Positions 52,173 to 61,502 are shown, counted from the first letter of the stretch. The stretch: DNA of 64,000 nucleotides from Bacteroidales bacterium (GCA_016342685.1 JAEINU010000003.1:310001-374000); one strand, 5' to 3'. Numbers and translations are program-made. Notes: generated from the letters alone by a model not told the origin.

Positions 52173-52685
52173 ATGAAACGTTTTATTTTTGGTTTAATAT
52201 TTGTATTGATAACCACAGCTAGTTTTTCTCAGAAATATGCCTATGTTGATACTGAGTATATTTTAAGTAATATACCTTCTTATAAAGCAGCTCAGGATAA
52301 GCTTAATGAAATTTCTGTTGAATGGCAAAAAGAGTTGGAGCAAGAATATTCTATCGTTGAAAAGATGAAAGAAGATTTTAAAACAGAAAAGGTTTTGCTA
52401 ACAAAGGATATGATAAGGCAGAGAACAGATGAAATATTTAAAAAAGAGCGGGCTGTAAAAAGTCTTCAAAATAGGTTCTTTGGTCCGGGAGGAGAGTTGT
52501 TTATTAAACGTCAAGAGCTAATTAAGCCAATTCAAGATGAAGTTTATGAAGTTATTCAGGATATAGCAGAATCTGGAAAGTTTGCAATAATATTTGATAC
52601 AGCCGCAGGTGCCACAATTTTATTTACAGATCCTAAGTATGATAAAAGCGATGAGGTTCTGGAAAAATTAGGCTATAAAAATTAA
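52173..52685 (+). CDS. skp: OmpH/Skp-family periplasmic chaperone (copy 1)
   Basis: A 170-residue protein. Signal peptide about 1-19 (ends SFSQ). Mature part starts KYAYVDTEYILSNIPSY, as in Bacteroidota OmpH/Skp, with a long charged coiled-coil at about 40-120 and a final beta strand (KFAIIFDTAAGATILFTDP). It holds unfolded outer-membrane proteins in the periplasm as a trimer. Directly downstream of bamA, and the first of two paralogues. Confidence 0.92.
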   Translation: MKRFIFGLIFVLITTASFSQKYAYVDTEYILSNIPSYKAAQDKLNEISVEWQKELEQEYSIVEKMKEDFKTEKVLLTKDMIRQRTDEIFKKERAVKSLQNRFFGPGGELFIKRQELIKPIQDEVYEVIQDIAESGKFAIIFDTAAGATILFTDPKYDKSDEVLEKLGYKN

Positions 52686-52741
52686 TTTTATAAATTTGTA
52701 ATTAAATTAAAAAATAGAAATAAATTAAAAAATAAGATAAT

Positions 52742-53251
52742 ATGAAAAAGATTTTAGGAATTCTACTTGTGGTTTTATCTGTAACAAGTGTTTTTGCACA
52801 AAAGGAATATAAATTTGGACATATTAATTCAAATGAATTAATGTCAGTAATGCCAGAAAGAGAAGGTATTTCTTTAGAATTTCAAAAGTACCAGCAAATG
52901 TTGAGTGAAGAGTATCAAGCAATGATGACTGAATTTCAGACTCAGGCGGCTGTTTTTAATGAGAAGAAGGCTACATATTCTGATACTTATATAAAAACAA
53001 AAGAAGAAGAACTTTTAGGAATGCAACAAAGAATACAAGGTTTTCAACAAACTGCACAACAAGATTTGCAACAAAAAGAGGCTGAGCTTTTTCAGCCAAT
53101 GATGGACAAGGCGCAAGCTGCAATTGAAGTTGTTTCTAAAGCTAATGGATTTACATATATATTTGATTTAGGAGCTGGTGGAGTTATTTATTTCTCTGAT
53201 GACAGTATTGATATTCTTCCTTTAGTTAAAAAGGAATTAGGAATTGAATAA
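52742..53251 (+). CDS. skp: OmpH/Skp-family periplasmic chaperone (copy 2)
   Basis: A 169-residue paralogue of the preceding gene. Signal peptide about 1-19 (ends VFAQ). Mature start KEYKFGHINSNELMSVMPE, coiled coil rich in Gln and Glu (QQRIQGFQQTAQQDLQQKEA), final strand GFTYIFDLGAGGVIYFSDDS. The tandem arrangement after bamA is conserved in Bacteroidota. It is followed by a strong terminator that closes the cluster's first part. Confidence 0.92.
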   Translation: MKKILGILLVVLSVTSVFAQKEYKFGHINSNELMSVMPEREGISLEFQKYQQMLSEEYQAMMTEFQTQAAVFNEKKATYSDTYIKTKEEELLGMQQRIQGFQQTAQQDLQQKEAELFQPMMDKAQAAIEVVSKANGFTYIFDLGAGGVIYFSDDSIDILPLVKKELGIE

Positions 53252-53273
53252 ATAAAATTATTTCGATAAATTT

Positions 53274-53310
53274 AACCACCCTTATTTGTAAGGGTGGTTT
53301 TTTATTTTGG
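53274..53310 (+). terminator. Strong intrinsic terminator after skp
   Basis: AACCACCCTTA (53274-53284), a TTTG loop and TAAGGGTGGTT (53289-53299) form a perfect 11-bp stem followed by TTTTTATTTT. It ends just before the murI ATG at 53316. If termination is efficient, murI needs read-through or a promoter inside the hairpin region. Confidence 0.9.
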
Positions 53311-53315
53311 TATAT

Positions 53316-54101
53316 ATGGCAAACAATAATCCCATAGGTATTTTTGATTCAGGTGTAGGAGGTTTATCTATTTTCAAGGAATTAATAAAAAGACTTCCGT
53401 ACGAGAGTGTGGTTTATTTTGCCGACAGTGCAAATTGTCCCTATGGTCCAAAACAGAAAGATGAGATAATTAACTTATCAGTTAAAGCTGTTGATTTTTT
53501 ACTGTCAAAGAAATGTAAAATTGTTATAGTAGCTTGTAATACAGCTACAGCTGCAGCTATTTCATTCTTGCGAAATAACTATAAGATATCATTTATAGGA
53601 ATGGAACCCGCAGTAAAACCTGCATCAATCTATTCAAAAACACAAAGTATTGCAGTTTTGGCAACTGAGGGAACATTTAACGGTGACCTGTATAAGGAAA
53701 CAAGTGAAAAATATGCAAAGGGTATAGATTTAAACATAAAGGTTGGGGATAAATTAGTTGGGATTGTTGAGAATGGTTTAATTGAAGAGCCGGAATCATT
53801 AGAATATATAACAGACCTAATAAAGCCATTGCTAAAGAAAAAGATCGATAAACTAGTTCTGGGCTGTACGCATTACCCTTTCTTAATACCTGCTTTAAGG
53901 CAAATACTTCCATCATATATTGAAATTATTGATCCTTCGCCAGCAGTGATAAGGCAATTGGAAAGGGTTTTGTTAGAGAATAATATTTTAAATAACAAAA
54001 ATGAAAATGCAAAATATGATTTCTTTAGTTCGGGTGATACTCATATAATGGAAAAAGTGTTGAGTAGTATTATTCAACAACAAGAAGTAATAAAGGTGTA
54101 A
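53316..54101 (+). CDS. murI: Glutamate racemase
   Basis: A 261-residue cofactor-independent racemase making D-glutamate for peptidoglycan. D11 (IFDSGVGGLS), catalytic C74 (VACNTATAA) and C184/H186 (LGCTHYPF) are all present. A TTG at 53307 would add M-V-Y, but the ATG at 53316 (MANNNPIGIFDSG) fits the family better and clears the terminator. It ends one base before the convergent carbonic-anhydrase-like gene. Confidence 0.95.
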   Translation: MANNNPIGIFDSGVGGLSIFKELIKRLPYESVVYFADSANCPYGPKQKDEIINLSVKAVDFLLSKKCKIVIVACNTATAAAISFLRNNYKISFIGMEPAVKPASIYSKTQSIAVLATEGTFNGDLYKETSEKYAKGIDLNIKVGDKLVGIVENGLIEEPESLEYITDLIKPLLKKKIDKLVLGCTHYPFLIPALRQILPSYIEIIDPSPAVIRQLERVLLENNILNNKNENAKYDFFSSGDTHIMEKVLSSIIQQQEVIKV

Positions 54102-54614
54102 TTATTTATACCAATCAGAATACATAATGTAGTTATTTGCAATCTTCTCGATCATTTCTTTTGTTTGTTCTTGTTCAATTGATTTAATTCTTTTAGCAGG
54201 AACACCTCCATAAATACTTCCAGGTTCAACAATTGTGCTGTCAAGCACTAGAGCTCCAGCGGCAATAATCGAATTTTCTCCTATTACAGCGTGATCCATA
54301 ATAATTGCACCCATACCTACCAAAACATTATCTTGAATTGTTGCGCCATGAATAATAACATTGTGTCCAATCGAAACGTTATTTCCAATATTAATCTGAG
54401 ATTTTTGATATAAGCAATGAAGAACAGCACCGTCTTGTACATTAACCTTATTCCCTATTTTTATAGAATTTACATCGCCTCTTACAACCGAGTTAAACCA
54501 AAAACTGCAATTTGAACCAACTTCAACATCACCAATAATCGTAGCATTATCGGCTAAGTAACAGTTATGCCCTATTTTAGGTGTAAAACCTCGTACTGTT
54601 TTAATTAAGGCCAT
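54102..54614 (-). CDS. Gamma-carbonic-anhydrase family hexapeptide protein (YrdA-like)
   Basis: A 170-residue left-handed beta-helix protein. The three metal histidines of the family are H66 (VLHC), H84 (IGHN) and H89 (IIHG). Repeated hexapeptides run through the protein (NATIIGDVEVGSN, INIGNNVSIGHN). The start is the ATG at 54614 (MALIKTVRGFTPKIG). A TTG 39 bases upstream would add 13 residues not typical of the family. Activity as a true carbonic anhydrase or an acetyltransferase relative is not settled for this group. Confidence 0.88.
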   Translation of the reverse strand: MALIKTVRGFTPKIGHNCYLADNATIIGDVEVGSNCSFWFNSVVRGDVNSIKIGNKVNVQDGAVLHCLYQKSQINIGNNVSIGHNVIIHGATIQDNVLVGMGAIIMDHAVIGENSIIAAGALVLDSTIVEPGSIYGGVPAKRIKSIEQEQTKEMIEKIANNYIMYSDWYK

Positions 54615-54816
54615 GAATAAGTGTTTGAAAAAGTGAATTTTACGTAAAACCAATTAGACTAGTACTTAGAATAGGATTATGAGAAAAATCATACTTTTTA
54701 CATTAAAATTTAATTCAAAAATACTTAATAATTAATTAACAATGCTTAATTTTGTCGTAGAAATAATTCAAATGTATTGTTATAGAAACATTACAGAGTA
54801 ATAATAAAAATATCGA

Positions 54817-54854
54817 AAATGCATATGAAATAGGCAACTATTCCATGTGCATTT
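54817..54854. promoter_or_regulatory. Imperfect dyad at the korA promoter (candidate operator)
   Basis: Arms 54817-54832 (centred on ATGCATATGAAATA) and 54839-54854 (TATTCCATGTGCAT) are complementary at 14 of 16 positions across a 6-base GGCAAC loop. The right arm ends one base before the -7 box, so the dyad occupies the -33/spacer region. A dimeric regulator is inferred. Confidence 0.4.
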
Positions 54855-54855
54855 A

Positions 54856-54863
54856 TAATTTTG
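54856..54863 (+). promoter_or_regulatory. -7 box of the korAB promoter
   Basis: TAATTTTG fits TAnnTTTG, 40 bases before the korA ATG. A second match, TAATTTTG at 54747-54754, could be an upstream promoter. The remaining gap back to the carbonic-anhydrase-like gene is AT-rich with no other recognisable signal. Confidence 0.5.
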
Positions 54864-54903
54864 TAAACGTCTGTTAATTTAAATCTACTAAATTAAAATT
54901 GTT

Positions 54904-56748
54904 ATGAGTAAAAAAGCAGATGTCATCGAACGAAATGATGTAGTTATTCGGTTTTCCGGAGACTCAGGAGATGGCATGCAACTTACGGGGACATTGTTTT
55001 CAGATACGTCAGCATTTATTGGAAATGATTTATCAACTTTTCCTGACTATCCTTCAGAGATTAGAGCTCCACAAGGTACAATAGGAGGTGTGTCTGGCTT
55101 TCAGGTGCATGTAGGAGCAAAAATCAAAACACCTGGTGATTATGCTGATATTTTAGTTGCTATGAATCCAGCAGCTTTAAAAGCGACCGCCAAATGGGTG
55201 AAAGATGGAGGTACAATAATCCTTGATGAGGATAGTTTTGATGAAAGAGGCCTAAAAAAGGCAGGGTATAAAACCGATAATCCTATTCTTGAGGATAAAT
55301 TAGATGGTTACAATATTATTAAAGCTCCAATTTCTACGCTAACAAAGGAAGCTTTAAAAGATTCTGGTTTAGATCCTAAAAGTGTTTTGAGAAGTAAAAA
55401 TATGTTTGCTTTGGGTATGGTTTATTGGATTTTTGATCGTCCATTAAATTATACTGAAACATTTTTTGAAAAGAAGTTCAAGAAAAAGCCAATGGTAGTT
55501 GAAGCAAATAAACACGTGCTTCGTGCAGGTTTTAATTATGCTGAAACTGTGGAGCATATGACTCCTTCATATAAGGTTAGTCCAGCAAAAATAAACAAAG
55601 GGACATATAGGAATATAAATGGTAATTTAGCTACAGCATGGGGATTGATTGCTGCTGCTGAAAAAGCAAACCTAGAGTTATTCTGTGGATCTTATCCTAT
55701 TACTCCAGCTACTGAAATTTTACAGGAGTTATCGAATAGAAAAGATTTAGGTGTAAAAACTTTTCAAGCAGAAGATGAGATTGCTGGTATTTGCACATCT
55801 ATTGGTGCAAGTTTCGCAGGTGATTTAGCAGTTACTTCAACATCGGGTCCAGGTCTAGCCTTAAAAGGTGAGGCAATAGGATTAGCAGTAATGACAGAGT
55901 TGCCATTGGTAATTGTTAATGTTCAGAGAGGTGGTCCGTCAACGGGTCTTCCAACAAAACCCGAACAATCAGATTTAATGCAAGCATTGTATGGAAGAAA
56001 CGGAGAAAGTCCTGTAGTTGTTGTTGCAGCTAGTACTCCATCTGATTGTTTCCATTATGCTTTTCAAGCTGCTAAAATTGCGGTTGAGCATATGACTCCA
56101 GTTATACTTTTAACGGATGGTTTTATTGCGAATGGTTCTGAACCATGGAAAATCCCTAGTATGGCAGATTATCCATCTATCAAAGCTCCTTTAGCAAAGG
56201 AAAAAACAGAAGGTTGGAATTCATATGAGAGAGATCTTGAAAAATTAGCAAGAACATGGGCTGCTCCTGGAACTATTGGTTTGGAACATAGAATAGGTGG
56301 CCTTGAAAAGGATGCAATAAAAGGGTCCGTTTCTCAGGATCCAATAAATCATCAAAAAATGACTGATATTCGTGAAGAAAAAGTTCAACGGGTAAGTAAT
56401 TACATTCCAAAATTAAAAGTTGAAGGCGAAGAAAGTGGAAAACTCCTTGTTGTTGGTTGGGGTGGCACATATGGGCACCTTGCAACTTCTGTAAGTGATC
56501 TTCAGCAAAAAGGTCATAGTGTAAGTTTAGCACATTTTAATTACATAAAACCACTTCCTTCAAATGTAAAAGAAGTGTTTAGTAAATTTGATAAAATTGT
56601 TGTTTGTGAGATTAACTCGGGTCAGTTTGTTGGTTATTTAAGAATGACAAATCCTGAATTTAAGTATGAACAATACAATAAAGTTCAAGGATTGCCTTTT
56701 ACAACAATTGAATTAGAAGAACAATTCATAAAATTATTGGAGGAATAG
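54904..56748 (+). CDS. korA: 2-oxoglutarate:ferredoxin oxidoreductase, fused gamma-alpha subunit
   Basis: A 614-residue subunit. Residues about 12-200 are the gamma-type domain (RFSGDSGDGMQLTGTLFSD as family start, then FPDYPSEIRAPQGTIGG). Residues about 215-600 are the alpha part (ELFCGSYPITPATEILQEL, then TSTSGPGLALKGEAIGLAV and RGGPSTGLPTKPEQSD). With KorB it converts 2-oxoglutarate and CoA to succinyl-CoA, passing electrons to ferredoxin, in either direction. The fused form with a separate beta subunit is usual in Bacteroidota. Substrate choice between 2-oxoglutarate and other 2-oxoacids is inferred from family. Confidence 0.93.
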   Translation: MSKKADVIERNDVVIRFSGDSGDGMQLTGTLFSDTSAFIGNDLSTFPDYPSEIRAPQGTIGGVSGFQVHVGAKIKTPGDYADILVAMNPAALKATAKWVKDGGTIILDEDSFDERGLKKAGYKTDNPILEDKLDGYNIIKAPISTLTKEALKDSGLDPKSVLRSKNMFALGMVYWIFDRPLNYTETFFEKKFKKKPMVVEANKHVLRAGFNYAETVEHMTPSYKVSPAKINKGTYRNINGNLATAWGLIAAAEKANLELFCGSYPITPATEILQELSNRKDLGVKTFQAEDEIAGICTSIGASFAGDLAVTSTSGPGLALKGEAIGLAVMTELPLVIVNVQRGGPSTGLPTKPEQSDLMQALYGRNGESPVVVVAASTPSDCFHYAFQAAKIAVEHMTPVILLTDGFIANGSEPWKIPSMADYPSIKAPLAKEKTEGWNSYERDLEKLARTWAAPGTIGLEHRIGGLEKDAIKGSVSQDPINHQKMTDIREEKVQRVSNYIPKLKVEGEESGKLLVVGWGGTYGHLATSVSDLQQKGHSVSLAHFNYIKPLPSNVKEVFSKFDKIVVCEINSGQFVGYLRMTNPEFKYEQYNKVQGLPFTTIELEEQFIKLLEE

Positions 56749-56750
56749 TT

Positions 56751-57770
56751 ATGGCTGATATTCAAACTAATTTTACAGCAAAAGATTTTAAAAGTGATCA
56801 GGAAGTTAGATGGTGTCCTGGGTGTGGAGATCATGCTATAATGAATGCTATTCAAAGAGCTCTTCCTGAATTAGGATATAAAAAGGAGAACTTCGCATTT
56901 ATTTCTGGTATAGGTTGTTCATCGCGTTTTCCATACTATATGGATACTTATGGTTTTCATAGTATACACGGAAGAGCATCGGCAATTGCATCAGGTGTAA
57001 AGGTTGCAAATCCTAACTTAAGTGTTTGGCAAATTACCGGTGATGGTGATTCTATGGCAATTGGCGGGAACCATTTTATTCATATTGTTAGAAGAAATGT
57101 TGATGTAAATATTATTTTATTTAATAATGAGATATATGGGCTTACTAAAGGTCAATATTCCCCAACTTCTAAATATGGATCAGTTACTAAAACTTCACCT
57201 TTTGGAACGGTTGAACAACCTTTTCATCCGGGAGAATTGGTAATAGGAGCACAAGGTAAATTCTTTGCACGTTCAATTGACACTAATCTTAAACTGTGTC
57301 AGGAAATATTCATACAAGCATCTAAGCATGAAGGAGCATCTGTAGTTGAAGTACTTCAGAATTGTGTTATTTACAATGATAAAACACATGCAGCTTTATC
57401 TGATAGAGAACACAAAGAAGATAGAACAATCGTTTTAAGACATGGAGAACCGATGATTTTTGGTAAGAATAAAGATAAAGGTCTTATTCTCGATGCAAAA
57501 CACTTAAAACTTAAAGTTGTTGAGCTAGGAGATGAGTATACTGAAAAAGACTTGTTGGTTCACAATGCTGAAGAAACGAATCCTGGGATTCACCTTATGT
57601 TAACAAATATGGCTTATCCAGAGCTTCCAGTTGCTTTTGGTGTTATTAGAAGTGTAAAAGCACAAACGTATGATAAAGCTGTACAGGCGCAAGTAGAAGA
57701 TGTGAAAGCTAAATCATCTATTAAATGTGTTGATGATTTACTTAAGAGTGGTACTACTTGGGAAGTTTAA
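56751..57770 (+). CDS. korB: 2-oxoglutarate:ferredoxin oxidoreductase, beta subunit
   Basis: A 339-residue thiamine-diphosphate subunit, starting two bases after the korA stop. WCPGCGDHAIM and GIGCSSRFPYY supply cluster cysteines. The ThDP/Mg2+ motif is GDGDSMAIGGNHF ending in NNEIYGLTKGQYSPTS. It forms the active site with KorA. Tight spacing implies co-translation. A terminator follows, separating it from the receiver/ATP-grasp pair. Confidence 0.94.
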   Translation: MADIQTNFTAKDFKSDQEVRWCPGCGDHAIMNAIQRALPELGYKKENFAFISGIGCSSRFPYYMDTYGFHSIHGRASAIASGVKVANPNLSVWQITGDGDSMAIGGNHFIHIVRRNVDVNIILFNNEIYGLTKGQYSPTSKYGSVTKTSPFGTVEQPFHPGELVIGAQGKFFARSIDTNLKLCQEIFIQASKHEGASVVEVLQNCVIYNDKTHAALSDREHKEDRTIVLRHGEPMIFGKNKDKGLILDAKHLKLKVVELGDEYTEKDLLVHNAEETNPGIHLMLTNMAYPELPVAFGVIRSVKAQTYDKAVQAQVEDVKAKSSIKCVDDLLKSGTTWEV

Positions 57771-57792
57771 TAAATTATTTAAAATAAAATCA

Positions 57793-57823
57793 AGGGCTAT
57801 CCAATTAGGGTAGCTCTTTTTTT
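57793..57823 (+). terminator. Terminator after korAB
   Basis: AGGGCTATCC (57793-57802) pairs with GGGTAGCTCT (57808-57817) over 10 positions with two G-T wobbles and a 5-base loop, followed by seven T. It lies 22 bases after the korB stop. The remaining 200 bases to the next gene are AT-rich. I see no exact TAnnTTTG box there (TATATTTA near 57931 is one mismatch away). Confidence 0.82.
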
Positions 57824-58025
57824 ATGCCTTATGAAAACAATTAGAACATATAAATTACTCGATTTGATATTTTCTAAAAAATGAATAAAAACATCTTCTT
57901 TTATCTACCCTAAAAAACTTTTATATTTATAGACAATAAAGACTGATAAATAAATTATTTAGATGAACAAGTAATTAAATCAATCTGTTCTATTATTTAA
58001 TGCATATCAACTAAACAGATCCTGT

Positions 58026-61000
58026 ATGGCCGACCAGATTAATCAGAATAATGACTTTAGTAGGTTGTTAGATGAAAATAAGGAACGTTTAAAAGAGCTC
58101 GCTTGCATAAACGAAACAACAAGGATTATTAAGGAGGGAAAATCAATTGAAGAATCACTTCAAAAAATCACTCTTCGTTTACCCAAAGCATGGCAATATC
58201 CACAATACGCTGTGGCGAGAATTTTTTTTGGTGGGCATGAATATCATAGTCCAGAATTTCAGGAAACGGAATGGACTCAAAAACAAACTTTTCAGACAAT
58301 AGATGGCGAAGAAGGTATTATAGAGATTTTTTATACAAAAAGATTTCCTAAGCGTTTTGAAGGCCCTTTTTTAAAGGAAGAAAGAGATCTAATATTAAAT
58401 CTGTCGAATTTAATACTCGGATTTTTAGATAGTCACAAAGCAAAGGAAATAATTAAGAAACAAGATAAGAAGAAGGAATTACAAGATGGCTCGTCGGGTT
58501 CATCTTCAAAAGAATTGAATAGTCGACAACTTCTTCAAAAATTCTTAAATAAACACAATGCTGATAGAGATTTATTGCATGATTTAATGCCGTTTAAAGT
58601 AAAAGAAATATTATTGGTAGCTAATTTATATGATGCATACAGTATTGAAAAAGAAGGCCGTTTTTCGGATCATATACTTGGAGAGTATAATCAATTAAAT
58701 CTCACATCATTACCAAGGGTAACAGGAGTGTCAACAGAAGAAGAAGCGTTGGAAGCACTAGAAATAAAGCACTTCGACTTGGTGATTTTTATGATGGGGG
58801 TCGATAAAAAAACGCCTTTGATTATATCAAAAACAATAAAAAATAAATTTCCTTACATTCCGTCCTTCCTGTTATTAAATAATAATAGTGATTTAGCTGT
58901 ACTTGAAGAAGGAAAAAGAGATCTGTCTGATATTGATAAAGTGTTTGTTTGGAATGGAGATTCCAAGGTATTCTTTGCAATGGTTAAGTTGATTGAAGAT
59001 AAAGTGAATGTGGATAATGACACAAAACTTGGTTTAACCAGAGTTATATTGTTAGTAGAAGATTCACCCAAATATTATTCGAGATATTTGCCAATGCTCT
59101 ACAAGATTATTATGGAGCAAACACAACGGTTAATCGAAGATGTTAATACAGATGATCTTTATAAGGTGCTTAAGATGAGAGCTCGCCCCAAAATATTATT
59201 GGCTAGTACTTATGAAGAAGCTATGAATGTTTTTAATAATTATAAAGATTATTTCCTATGTGTGATATCAGATGTTTGTTTTCCTAAAGAAAACGAATTA
59301 AATCATTCAGCGGGCTTTGAGTTAATAAAATACATCAAACAAAATATAGTTAATTTGCCTACCGTTATACAATCATCTAATCCAGAAAATGCAAAACGAT
59401 CATATGAATTAAAATCAAATTTCATAAATAAGAACTCAGAAAGCTTACTTCAAGATTTAAAAAGTTTTATTAATTATCATCTTGGTTTTGGTCATTTTGT
59501 GTATCGAGATAATCAAGGAAGACAAATTGCTGTAGCAAAGTCAATGCTGGAGTTTGAATCTTATCTGAAAACTGTTCCCGAAGATTCTTTAATATACCAT
59601 GCGGTTAAAAATCAGTTTTCACTTTGGTTAATGGCCCGAGGAGAAATACAGATTGCTAAGATTATTAATCCTTTAAAAATTACTGATTTTAAAAATCCAA
59701 ATCAACTTAGAGATTTTTTAATCAACATCTTGAAATTATACAGAAATGAACAAGAAAAAGGAAAAATTGTTAATTTTAATGAATCAGCGATACTCGAAGA
59801 AAATAATATTGTAAGTCTTGCATCAGGAGCGTTAGGAGGAAAAGGCAGAGGATTAGCATTTATCAATACGCTTATATATAATTTTAAGTTTAAGGAGCTA
59901 TTACCATTAATAAATGTGCGTACTCCAAGAACTAGCATTATTGGAACCGAAGAGTTTGATTTATTTATTGAAGGAAATCATTTGCTGGATATTATTTTTG
60001 ATGACGACGATTTTTTTACTCTAAAAAATACCTTCTTAGCAGCAGAGTTGTCATATTCATTGAAAAAAAGATTAAAAATTTTCCTGAGATTAATTACAAA
60101 ACCAATAGCAGTTAGATCTTCTAGTTTGTTTGAAGATAGCATTAATCAACCCTTTTCAGGAATTTTTGAAACATATATCTTACCAAATAATCATCCAGAG
60201 TTTGATCAAAGATTAAAGCAACTCATGAACGCTATAAAATTGGTTTATGCTTCTATTTACTCTAAGAATGCTCGAACCTATTTTAAAGCCATTGATCATA
60301 AAGTGGAGGAAGAAAAAATGGCGGTTGTTTTGCAAGAAGTGGTAGGTAATAGGTTTGATGATTATTATTATCCTCACATTAGTGGAACAGCTCAATCTCA
60401 TAACTACTATCCAGTTGCACATATGAAACCCGATGAGGGATTTGCAGTTGCAGCATTAGGGCTTGGACAGTATGTAGTGGAAGGTGAAAAAGCTTTTCGA
60501 TTTTCACCAAGCTATCCTAATTTAGATATTGTTTCACCAAAAGATTTATATAAAGGATCGCAGTTGCATTTTTATGCAGTCGATATGGCAAAGGAAAACC
60601 TAAATCTACTTGAAGGAGAAGATGCAGGTTTAATAAAACTAGATATTGATGTGTCTGAAAAGCATGGATCGCTGAAACATTTAGTATCTGTTTACGATCC
60701 AGAAAACGATCGTATTAGTCCGGGATTAGATTCATATGGTCCGAGAATTATAAATTTTGCAAATATTCTAAAGTACGATTATATCCCTTTGGCAAAAACA
60801 ATTAATGTAATTCTCGATGTTGTTAAAGAAGCTCTTGGTTCACCAGTTGAGATAGAGTTTTCAGTCGACCTAAATAAAGACAAAAATGGATTGGCATCTT
60901 TTTATTTGTTACAAATAAAACCATTAGTGTGTAATGAAGAAGATTACCATGTAGATGTAGATAAGATTGATCGTGAACATTTGGTTCTATATTCTGAAAA

Positions 61001-61487
61001 AACTATGGGCAATGGTAAGTTACAAAACATAAAAGATGTTATTTTTGTAATGCCCGATAAATTTAGCAATACCAGCACCATGCAGATGACTTATGAAATA
61101 GAAAAGTTAAATCAGAAAATGCAAGAAGCAGGTAAAAAATACATTCTTATTGGACCTGGTAGATGGGGTACAAGAGATAAGTTTATTGGAATCCCAGTAG
61201 CTTGGCCACAAATTTCAAATGCAAAAGTGATTGTTGAAATGAGTTTAGATGATTTTGCATTGGATGCCTCACTTGGATCGCACTTTTTTCATAATGTGAC
61301 ATCGATGAATGTAGGGTATTTTTCGGTAAATCATAAATCAATTAAGGATACTATTTCTTGGGAAATATTAGAAAAACAAAAAATAATTGAACAAACCACC
61401 TATTTTAAGCATATAGAGTTTAAGAAACCACTTACTATTACAATGGATGGTAGAAAACGGTTCTCTGCAATAACATGGAATAAATAA
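58026..61487 (+). CDS. GAF/pseudo-receiver/receiver protein fused to a PEP-synthase-type ATP-grasp domain
   Basis: An 1153-residue soluble protein. In order: GAF-like domain (about 15-140, LPKAWQYPQYAVARIFF); pseudo-receiver (about 190-320) in which the acidic pair is A199-N200 and the acceptor position is M256 (FDLVIFMMGV); a second receiver (about 338-480) with E345-D346, D416 (CVISDVCFP), S450/S451 and K469; a helical linker; then the PPDK/PEP-synthase N-terminal ATP-grasp domain from G601 (GALGGKGRGLAF) through R697 (RSSSLFEDS) to E944. A C-terminal segment has GPGRWGT at 1043-1049. The phosphohistidine swivel and PEP-binding barrel are absent, so it cannot be a normal PEP synthase. A phosphorylation-controlled ATP-dependent enzyme is inferred. 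A paralogue follows after 15 bases. Confidence 0.85.
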   Translation: MADQINQNNDFSRLLDENKERLKELACINETTRIIKEGKSIEESLQKITLRLPKAWQYPQYAVARIFFGGHEYHSPEFQETEWTQKQTFQTIDGEEGIIEIFYTKRFPKRFEGPFLKEERDLILNLSNLILGFLDSHKAKEIIKKQDKKKELQDGSSGSSSKELNSRQLLQKFLNKHNADRDLLHDLMPFKVKEILLVANLYDAYSIEKEGRFSDHILGEYNQLNLTSLPRVTGVSTEEEALEALEIKHFDLVIFMMGVDKKTPLIISKTIKNKFPYIPSFLLLNNNSDLAVLEEGKRDLSDIDKVFVWNGDSKVFFAMVKLIEDKVNVDNDTKLGLTRVILLVEDSPKYYSRYLPMLYKIIMEQTQRLIEDVNTDDLYKVLKMRARPKILLASTYEEAMNVFNNYKDYFLCVISDVCFPKENELNHSAGFELIKYIKQNIVNLPTVIQSSNPENAKRSYELKSNFINKNSESLLQDLKSFINYHLGFGHFVYRDNQGRQIAVAKSMLEFESYLKTVPEDSLIYHAVKNQFSLWLMARGEIQIAKIINPLKITDFKNPNQLRDFLINILKLYRNEQEKGKIVNFNESAILEENNIVSLASGALGGKGRGLAFINTLIYNFKFKELLPLINVRTPRTSIIGTEEFDLFIEGNHLLDIIFDDDDFFTLKNTFLAAELSYSLKKRLKIFLRLITKPIAVRSSSLFEDSINQPFSGIFETYILPNNHPEFDQRLKQLMNAIKLVYASIYSKNARTYFKAIDHKVEEEKMAVVLQEVVGNRFDDYYYPHISGTAQSHNYYPVAHMKPDEGFAVAALGLGQYVVEGEKAFRFSPSYPNLDIVSPKDLYKGSQLHFYAVDMAKENLNLLEGEDAGLIKLDIDVSEKHGSLKHLVSVYDPENDRISPGLDSYGPRIINFANILKYDYIPLAKTINVILDVVKEALGSPVEIEFSVDLNKDKNGLASFYLLQIKPLVCNEEDYHVDVDKIDREHLVLYSEKTMGNGKLQNIKDVIFVMPDKFSNTSTMQMTYEIEKLNQKMQEAGKKYILIGPGRWGTRDKFIGIPVAWPQISNAKVIVEMSLDDFALDASLGSHFFHNVTSMNVGYFSVNHKSIKDTISWEILEKQKIIEQTTYFKHIEFKKPLTITMDGRKRFSAITWNK

Positions 61488-61502
61488 ACTGAACTTACAT
61501 TT

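Noticed and set aside
54615-54903. Possible tRNA or small RNA in the longest intergenic gap
   Set aside because: No cloverleaf or TTCGA-like T-loop is seen; the gap is explained by two -7 boxes and a dyad for korA.
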